DNA from: Fragilariopsis cylindrus CCMP1102
Taxonomy: Eukaryota > Bacillariophyta > Bacillariophyceae > Bacillariales > Bacillariaceae
Length of the DNA stretch: 64,000 nucleotides
Direction: 5' to 3'
Assembly: GCA_900095095.1 (NCBI GenBank)
Contig: FMBT01000291.1
Location: 1,178,001 to 1,242,000 of the forward strand
Positions 57,372 through 64,000 of this stretch are shown piece after piece. Below the pieces are notes generated by a model. That model was not told the DNA's origin and searched no databases. It saw only the letters and a list, made by a program, of their open reading frames with translations. How positions within the stretch are numbered: position 1 is the stretch's first letter; each line of letters begins with the position of its first letter. A program made the position numbers and the translations under genes.

Positions 57372-57568
57372 GACTTTGCCATTTGTTTAGCCCGAACAAG
57401 TGCAATTGCTGCAGAAACAGAATCGCGAGAAGGAACAGAACTACACATACTACTACTGGCAATTGTTCGAGGAGGTGGAGGAGCGGGAATAAAACCATCA
57501 CCATCATCATCATGGTGCTCGTTTACGATCATCATACCGTTATTCAATGATGATGACGAGGACGACAT
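52748..57568 (-). CDS. Giant acidic protein with two helical modules and conserved C-terminal block
   Basis: Intronless and unbroken, 1606 residues, ATG at 57568. The N-terminus is Ser/Asn/Gln-rich with poly-Asn. Short hydrophobic motifs recur: LQDVNAFLNRLG, LAEISAFIDSI, DADIAGFLCRV, AAIAAFLSS. Two copies of the family helical module occur, about 54970-54770 (LLQQFKELIVPLVDGHKP, QIRQAAQKADISLD, LVDQFLDD) and about 54250-54080 (FRRVMMPVVEGKKPT, QIRQAALKANVPLD, FVDTFLDY). The last 300 residues are less disordered and rich in Trp and aromatics (MATYGWGWQEATWLS, FMFNKKSFPFARENC, HIGYFSVDVNSL, DWPQDETPWELRYVRQRFL, DWTPEWYTTWESRKL), suggesting a folded domain I do not recognise. No signal peptide or TM. 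It is the best-preserved member of the local family. Confidence 0.85.
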
Positions 57569-58082
57569 ATTTTAGTATATCTGCGACTTGAAAGTATTCA
57601 ATTTTTGCTATGCTGCAACCGTTGTTGTTGTTGTTCTTGAATTTTTTTCTAAAATCTGATGTCAAGGCCAGGACTAGTCGGTGTCACTGGATAGTGTAGT
57701 ATTGATTAAGTTCTGATATTGTTCTGCTGTACAGTGCATAAACTTGTTGTTGTGTTGACACAGCACAGCACATTCATTCATTTTTTTAAGAGTGAAGAAA
57801 TAAGTCGTTATTCGTCATTCTTTTTATCAAAAAGAATTGTTGCATACTTTGTACATGCGATCGCTAACTTAGGATATTTAAAAAAAATGTTCGGCGATTG
57901 TTCGCGAGGAAGCTCAACTTAACGATGAGTCACGCGGGATTAAAAATGTATCTTTCCAGCGAAGATGATCAATCGATCTATTTATTTTTATCTTCTACAA
58001 TTTTAAATCATCTCTACTGACATTCTGACATTCGAATGAATCAACAAAATCAAAAAGAAAAAGGAAAACCAGCATCGCGACG
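57569..58082. other. Divergent promoter region
   Basis: 514 bp between the giant protein gene (-) and the K+ channel gene (+). Contains a GTT run near 57625-57640, and AT-rich sequence. No gene. Confidence 0.5.
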
Positions 58083-59919
58083 ATGATGATGTTGATGAAA
58101 TGCACATACTCGTTGACGAAGTGTAATACTTGTTGTACTACTAGTAGTAAGATCTTAACAAAATCATGCGATGATTGGAAATACGAAAACAAAATTTGTT
58201 TCGTCTTCGTTTTATTATTTTTATTAATAATGATATTGCCGATAGCCGTAGTGGAATCCTTTCAATTATTCGTCAATCCAGGAGCAACGTTAATTGGGAA
58301 AACTATAAGCAGTCGAAGCCGACGATATCAGTCCATATTATCGTTACAACCGTTAGCGCTTATGAAATCAACATCAGTATTAGCATCGACATCACGAGCA
58401 CCATATGCCAAAACATTATCGGCATCGACGTCAACGTCGACATTGACATCGACACGGATATCAATGTCTACTCGTCATTCCTCTTTGTGGTGGTCGCCCT
58501 TATCCTTAAATACAAGCAGCAAAATCAATAACAGGCGTAGTATCAAAATCAAAGTAAAAAATAATGACAATGATAACGAAAACGAAAACAAACGATAACG
58601 ACAATGTTATCGGTCGTATTACGAGTAGTAGGACTACCGGTAATCTTCGTCTTATAGTGAAGAATATACTTTATACCATAACAATACCCTTTCCTGCTGT
58701 TCTACGGAGGAAACGGAAACGGAAACGGAAACGTAAGCAGTTGAAGCAAGGAAACAACAACAACAACAACAACAACATAATCAATCATTTACCGTTACGT
58801 TCTGCATTTATTGCTATTGGAGTATATCTTTCAATTGGAATTATTGGGTACAAGTATATATTATTATCGTCTCTCCCGATTACTGATATAATATATTTTT
58901 GTTGTGTATGCTTATCGACTGTTGGATACGGCGACGTGATTGTACCAATAACAAATTCAGAAAAAGTATTTACAATATTTTATGCTATGTCTGGAATATT
59001 ACTTTGGTCGTCTGCAATTGCAACTATCTGTACAGAAGTAATTGAATTAGAGAAAAATACAGCAACGTCGCTACTTAAAAATCAAAGCAAATCACATATA
59101 TTACAGTTTTATGACAAACATATGCCTAAAGTTGTACAGCAACAGCAGCAGCAACAGGAGAAGGAGAAGGAAAAACAACTGCAGGATCAACAAGATAGTC
59201 AAACAACAGCAGCAGACACTGAAACAGAAACAACGAAAGACATTATCAGTAGAACCAATTCATCGATTGTATCTGACAATAGTGGTCATGAAATGGAAAC
59301 AACAAAAGCAACAACAGCAGCAAAATCATCGAATAATAAGCAATTATTTTCATCATTTTCATCACAATTACAATTATGGAAGACAATATTATTTAAATCA
59401 CTACCGAAACCTACATTCGTTATATTATCGTGTGGATATATCATTGGTAAGGTAGAAGGATGGAATATCATTGATGGTATATATTTTAGTTTTATAACAG
59501 CAACAACTATTGGGCTAGGTGATATTGTACCAGTTACTAAATTAGGCCGGATGTTTGTTATAATACTAATACCGGCATTGTTAGCAGCAGCTGGTCAAAT
59601 ATTTGCATCTATAACACAAATATGTATACGACAACAACAACATAAGTTATTTGAAATGGAGTATAATAATGGATTAACACAGAACGATCTTTCATTAATG
59701 GATTTAAATCATGATGGGAAAATTTCGAAAGATGAATATGTATTATATATGTTAATGGAAATGGGTATCGTTGAAATATCAGACGTCAATGAATTACATG
59801 ACCAATTCAAGAAATTCGATGTGACACAGTCTGGTTTTATTGAATCAGAAGATCTACGCATTATGAAAGAATTGAGACGACGAAGAAATACTACTACTAT
59901 TTCTCCTACATATATCTAG
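58083..59919 (+). CDS. Two-pore K+ channel (TPK) with EF-hands, possible plastid presequence
   Basis: The main frame (58564-59919) encodes two pore units. The first is TM RSAFIAIGVYLSIGIIGY, filter STVGYGDV, TM FTIFYAMSGILLWSS. The second is TM PTFVILSCGYIIG, filter TTIGLGDIV, TM FVIILIPALLAAAGQIFA. A calcium-binding EF-hand follows (DLNHDGKISKDE) and a weaker second one (DVTQSGFIESED). This is the plant/algal TPK layout (vacuolar or thylakoid). Upstream, 58083-58598 is open in another frame and encodes a hydrophobic signal-like helix ending AVVESFQLF, then a Ser/Thr-rich stretch; S-F at that point resembles a plastid transit motif. Both frames overlap at a GAAAAC/GATAAC repeat (58564-58599), so a single frame break there would fuse them into a presequence-bearing channel of about 610 residues. 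If not, the channel starts at 58564 without a presequence. Confidence 0.82.
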
Positions 59920-60827
59920 CATTTGTATTTTGCCTCTTGTTAACATCACGAAAACACGTATGTGTATGTGTGTGTGACACTGATTAACCATATTAGGACT
60001 AGTTGAATTCCATAGATACTCAACTACTGCCTCACTATTGATGAATAAGCAAATAGATGGGAACTAACAGGGGAATCTATTCTAATACAACATTAATAGT
60101 ATGCTTTTTTATAATATTATATCAAGCTTTAAAAATTATAGTAAGATTGATTCGACAGTGATATTTGTACTTCTAAATACGTCCAGAAAGGATGCCAAGT
60201 TCGCTGGAGAGATATGCCTATGGTAAGAATATTATGATGCTCTTGAGTCAAGTCATTTCCGATCTCTGTTGTGACGACACTTAGTCTGCATAAACTCCTC
60301 TGAAGCACGGTATTGAGTTTGTGAAGAGGGAGGAAAAATTGGCAATAATTAACTGATACCTTCCAGTGAGCGTTTTACGTAGTGACTATATAAAAGAGAA
60401 CTGCAGCATACTGTATGTACTCATACTTCATCAAGTTCCCGATGACTTATCAAGGTAAAAAATAAAGTTTGTTTCTTTCAACTTGTTGATTTAATTTCTC
60501 TGGAATAAGTACTAAATAACGCTTATAAATAACGAGAACAAAGAAAACGACGAAATAGCGTTCCTGCGTTCTACAATCCATGTCAATAATCTAAAGTAAA
60601 ATTGAAAATAAGGAAAAAAATGGGTTGATAGGGCAGCAACAGCAGCAGAAAAAGGTGTATTAGTATAATAGCATAAGGTCAGAGCCGTTGTGCGCGAGCA
60701 GCATTAGAATTGACAATGCTACTTAGAGGCATAATCGATCCAATCATACTCCGCCCTTAATTTTTCTTTTAGTATGACATATTTCGTTGTCTTCATCCAT
60801 CAACTAAGATTAAAAAAAGATGCTGCA
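59920..60827. other. Gene-poor gap, convergent 3' ends
   Basis: About 900 bp between the K+ channel (+) and U2AF65 (-). AT-rich with a TG run near 59960. No ORF, RNA gene or repeat is recognised. Confidence 0.6.
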
Positions 60828-62568
60828 TCAAGCAAATTCCTTATTTGCAAATTTTGCTTCATCGAAAAAAGTCGCTTGAACCCTCCTCCCATCAAATGTA
60901 CGACCCTGAAGCCCCGTGATTGCCTTCGAAGAATCGTCCGTTGACGCATATTCTAAAAAGATCTTTGTCACTCCGGGTTCTCCAGCTTTTGGAATGAATA
61001 CATTCAGTAACTGCCCATATTGACCGCATTCTTCTTTAGTATCTTCTAGGATATCAGTATATTCCTCTTCATTGGCTAAATCATCATTAGTGAGCATATT
61101 TTGCAGTTCGACGACCCGAGTAGCTTGCACGGTACCAGCATTCATAGCGGCTGCACCTTGACCTGGAACTGTTTTACCAGCAAGGAGTTCACCCGACATG
61201 TACTTGGCTAGAACATCCTCCCAGTTACCATGATTATCAGGAGGTCCGCTCCATTTTGATGGTCGTCCTACACGAAGTTGGGCTCCCATGAAGGGGATGT
61301 TGTTCAAATTGAGAGCATTGGCGGCATCTTCTCGCGTTCGCATTTCAACAAATGCGAATTTGCCACTAACACGACAGGATGTAATGGGATTTCCAGCCAT
61401 GGTATTAAGTCCTACTTGTTCTATAATATTTTATTGGAAACGTTACGGATTCAATATTGCGTATATAATAATGTCACCACCACCACGAAAAAGAAAAAGT
61501 TAGTTAACTAACACGAGCTAATAAGAGGGACGCCAAAACGTAATACGGACACTAACTACTGTAATCCCTTGTACACAAAAAAAACAGTGCGGTATTGCTA
61601 CTTACCCATAGCGTTGCCTAAAAATTCCCGTAACATTTGTTCTGTCATTTCTGGCGTTGTATTTCCCACGAAGAGTTCTCTATTAATCTTCTCTTGCTCT
61701 GCGTCCAATACGGTCCCCTGTGGTAATGCTTGTCCCGTTAATTGTTGCCAAGTTCGAGACGGGACGGGTGGACCAGCATACTTCGATGGACGACTAACCT
61801 TCAGAACGGCCCCTAAAAAGGGAATTCCATTAAGATTAAGTGCATTGTTCGCCACTACAGGATTGACGAGTTCAATAAAAGCAAATTTACTATTGACTCT
61901 ACAATTTACAATCGGTGCTTCTTCAGGTCCACAGAGATTGGTACGTTTCATGGCCCCGTTAAGGAACTGCAGCAGTAACATTTCTGATGTCCCCGGTGGA
62001 GTATTTCCAACAAATAACTCCGATTGATCTTTTCCTGGGCCGCTTGATGAGCATTCTGTAGTATAAAACACAATAGTAGGTACAAGTAATTTACAGTATG
62101 TAAATACAATACACAATAGAAGAAATAAACAAAAGTATTAGATAAAGAAATAGCTCTATTCCGTTGCGGATAGAAATAATATGTCTTGTTGATCTTGAGC
62201 TTAAGAATAATGAGAAAACTAAAACGAAGGTATCTTCTTCTTCTTCTCGCAGATTAAAATATATATACCGTATCGTATGTTATTCGAACCATCCACCATC
62301 ATGTTTTTTTGTTCATTCATCGCATTGCACCGATCGAATGTTGTTGTTGCGGTATTAATTAACTTACCGTAGCTGAAGCAAAGGCAGGTAAGGAGGGAAG
62401 ACCGGTGAAGGATCCTGGTGGTCCATTTCCATATGGAACAATAGGAGGTAGACTAGAATACTGTGGTGGTTGAGGTGGTAAGCCAGTTGGAATAGACTGA
62501 GTTAAAGCATCACCGCCATCTCGTTCACGCGAACGTGATCGAGAACGTTGTCTACCGTCAGATGACAT
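60828..62568 (-). CDS. U2AF2: U2AF65-like splicing factor, 3 exons
   Basis: Exons 62568-62368, 62055-61606 and 61411-60828 (donors GTAAGT, acceptors ACAG and GTAG), about 411 residues. The N-terminus is a short RS-like stretch (RQRSRSRSRERDGG) and a Pro-rich linker. Two RRMs follow, each with ELFVGNT RNP2 and (F/C)AF(V/I)E RNP1. The last domain is a U2AF-homology motif (LQNMLTNDDLANEEEY, QYGQLLNVFIPK, GRTFDGRRV with the R-x-F ligand loop). The protein should recognise the polypyrimidine tract and SF1/U2 snRNP at 3' splice sites. Both RRMs resemble the canonical RRM1 more than RRM2. Exon 2 needs one extra base near 62021 (EKIN-RELFVGN) to keep RNP2 in frame; its length then fits the phases of both neighbouring exons exactly, so the base is very probably missing from the sequence. 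Confidence 0.87.
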
Positions 62569-63199
62569 CTTGATTTTGAATTAACTTAAGTGTATGTTGT
62601 ATCGTTGTTGGAAAGTCGAAGATGAGGCCCAAGTTGAAAGTAAAGACAACAAAAATAAAATTTATCTGTTGCTCATTGATTTTGTTTGTCTTGTTTGTTT
62701 ATTGCAGATTGCTACCGGTACGTTAGATTGTCGATTTTAATCAGCGTAACAACATTAATTAAATACATCTACTGTAGTTAGTGCTTGGTTGAAAGCGCGC
62801 AATATTAGGACGGTACAAGGTATATGTTAAAAGGTAGTATAAGGTATGTTAAAAGGTATTAATAGTACGTTGTGTTCAATGAGCGCGCACATCATTTAAC
62901 ATAAAATTTTTAGGGGGGTAAGAGAAACTAAAATTTTTCGTTCAATTTGTGAGGTTAGAGTGGCATCCTCGTTGTAGATTGTGTCCGTTACTTTTCATCA
63001 ACGGTTTTTTGTTTTTCAGAAGTCGCAGTTCATGATACTTTTTGATGTCAAGCTCTTCTCGCCGTTGTTTTGCGAGATAAAAACAGCACAATTTATCTCA
63101 TTAAATTAATTTTTTAAAGAAAATTTCTTAATAAATCGCCTTCGCAACTTCTTCACAAATCACTCGAACATACAATTAATATTTAACAACATTAAAGAA
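62569..63199. other. Divergent promoter region
   Basis: 631 bp between U2AF65 (-) and a small membrane-protein gene (+). AT-rich; a GGTAT(G)TTAAAAGGTA repeat occurs near 62818-62850. No gene. Confidence 0.5.
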
Positions 63200-63718
63200 A
63201 TGAATAGTCCTACTGCAACCCTTACAAATATTCAAGAAAACATCCAAGAGACCATATCATTAGACAGTACTGATATCACAGAGATGAGTAGTTATATCAC
63301 AGAGATGAGTAGTTTTATTCCAAAAGAGCTTGAAAAGCCAGTGATTGGTATTGCGGTAAGTTAAGTCACCGCCATTTTTGTCGCATTTCATTCCATTGAA
63401 GACGTTCTCTTCTTCTTCTTGTAGCTTTCTCTCTCTCACACACTCACTTTCTGACCTGTTCCTTCACTCCAACCGCATTGATATAATAATATAATGGTCT
63501 TTTTGTTGTCATAGATTGTGTTTGCAATTCTCATGCTTCTGGGTCTAGTAAAGACTTTCTCGACCAAAGGAAAGGCAGTACAGTTTGAAGCATCTTTCAA
63601 GTCGCCAGTGAAATCCGCATCTGTTTCTACATCAACGCCTATCGATAAGAAGACTGGAACTGTCATGACACCAGCAGGACGAAGGTCGGCACGCCTTGCC
63701 AGGAGAAAGGAAGATTAG
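63200..63718 (+). CDS. Small single-TM protein of unknown function, 2 exons
   Basis: Exon 1 is 63200-63355 (GCG|GTAAGT) and exon 2 is 63515-63718 (after CATAG), giving 119 residues. The splice completes one transmembrane helix (PVIGIAIVFAILMLLGLV). The N-terminal half is polar and acidic with a tandem ITEMSSY/ITEMSSF repeat. The C-terminal side is basic (KSPVKSASVSTSTP, RRSARLARRKED), which predicts a cytosolic C-terminus or a nuclear-envelope-type basic tail. No signal peptide and no family recognised. The intron-exon structure with consensus sites and the hydrophobic helix across the junction support it as real. Confidence 0.75.
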
Positions 63719-64000
63719 GACTACTAACTAACTTACCGTACCGTGGAAAAGAACAAAAGAAAGAAGCAATCATGCTCACAATAACACGCATTTTTACCCA
63801 AGAGAGGAGAAGTACACATAGCCAATCGGGAGTATCAATCAATCAACACATATCTCCAAAGGGGGAGTATCTAGATTTGGGGAATCGGAATGAATGTCTA
63901 TCTGTTATAGTACTTGTCCTGCCAAAATGTTAATTTTTAATAATGTCTATTGTTTAAATCAAACCACACACGTACAGTAGTTAATCTAATTTGTATATAC

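Noticed and set aside
61569-62027. 152-codon plus-strand open frame opposite U2AF65 exon 2
   Set aside because: Mirror frame of a strongly conserved RRM-coding exon with its own splice sites; no independent evidence.
1-64000. Mobile elements and viral relics
   Set aside because: No reverse transcriptase, integrase, transposase, capsid-like protein or long terminal repeat was seen in any frame or flank; the tandem repeats present are local and coding or microsatellite in nature.
1-64000. tRNA and rRNA genes
   Set aside because: No stretch showed a convincing B-box with matching acceptor and anticodon stems, and no rRNA core sequence was recognised; a covariance search would be needed to exclude them fully.

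Overview
The window is nuclear DNA of a eukaryotic microalga, most likely a diatom. The evidence is: short phase-respecting GT-AG introns (about 75-330 nt); several proteins with a signal peptide followed by a plastid-type A/S-F transit motif (GNAT at 24 kb, small protein at 29 kb, two-pore K+ channel at 58 kb); a small cyclin of the diatom-expanded type; a secreted helicase-associated (HA) repeat protein; and many acidic, Ser- or Asn-rich proteins built on trinucleotide runs. The genus cannot be fixed from the sequence alone. No rRNA, tRNA, CRISPR array, transposase or reverse transcriptase was recognised.

Layout. 0.2-11.1 kb holds RNA, translation and repair genes: DDX49/Dbp8 helicase (+), EngB/YihA GTPase (-), NSUN6-like m5C methyltransferase (+), and a ZRANB3-type SNF2-HNH annealing helicase/nuclease (-). 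11.9-16.3 kb holds two divergently transcribed, probably paralogous type I membrane proteins. 16.7-31.4 kb holds THOC1/HPR1 with an RGG tail, a cyclin, a secreted HA-repeat protein, a plastid GNAT, a broken nucleoside hydrolase, a ketoacyl reductase-type SDR, a plastid protein of unknown function, and a DnaJ protein with three C-terminal beta-rich repeats. 31.6-43.7 kb holds LAS1, a large repeat protein with a thioredoxin-like domain, a flavin amine oxidase, an LLPH/YBL028C-like nucleolar protein and Ku80. 44.2-57.6 kb is a same-strand run of very large disordered acidic proteins. 58-63.7 kb holds a two-pore K+ channel, a U2AF65-like splicing factor and a small one-TM protein.

The most unusual content is a locally expanded family of giant low-complexity proteins (34.3-37.8 and 44.2-57.6 kb). 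They share a helical module of about 50 residues (five copies seen in four genes), a short recurring hydrophobic motif around A-F-L, and gene-specific internal tandem repeats. I cannot assign them a known function.

A second window-wide pattern is technical or evolutionary. About 15 single-base reading-frame breaks interrupt otherwise conserved genes, almost all equivalent to one missing base in a short homopolymer (U2AF65, DnaJ, amine oxidase, ZRANB3 and others). They look more like residual sequencing deletions than gene decay, and many gene models below therefore span a frame break.
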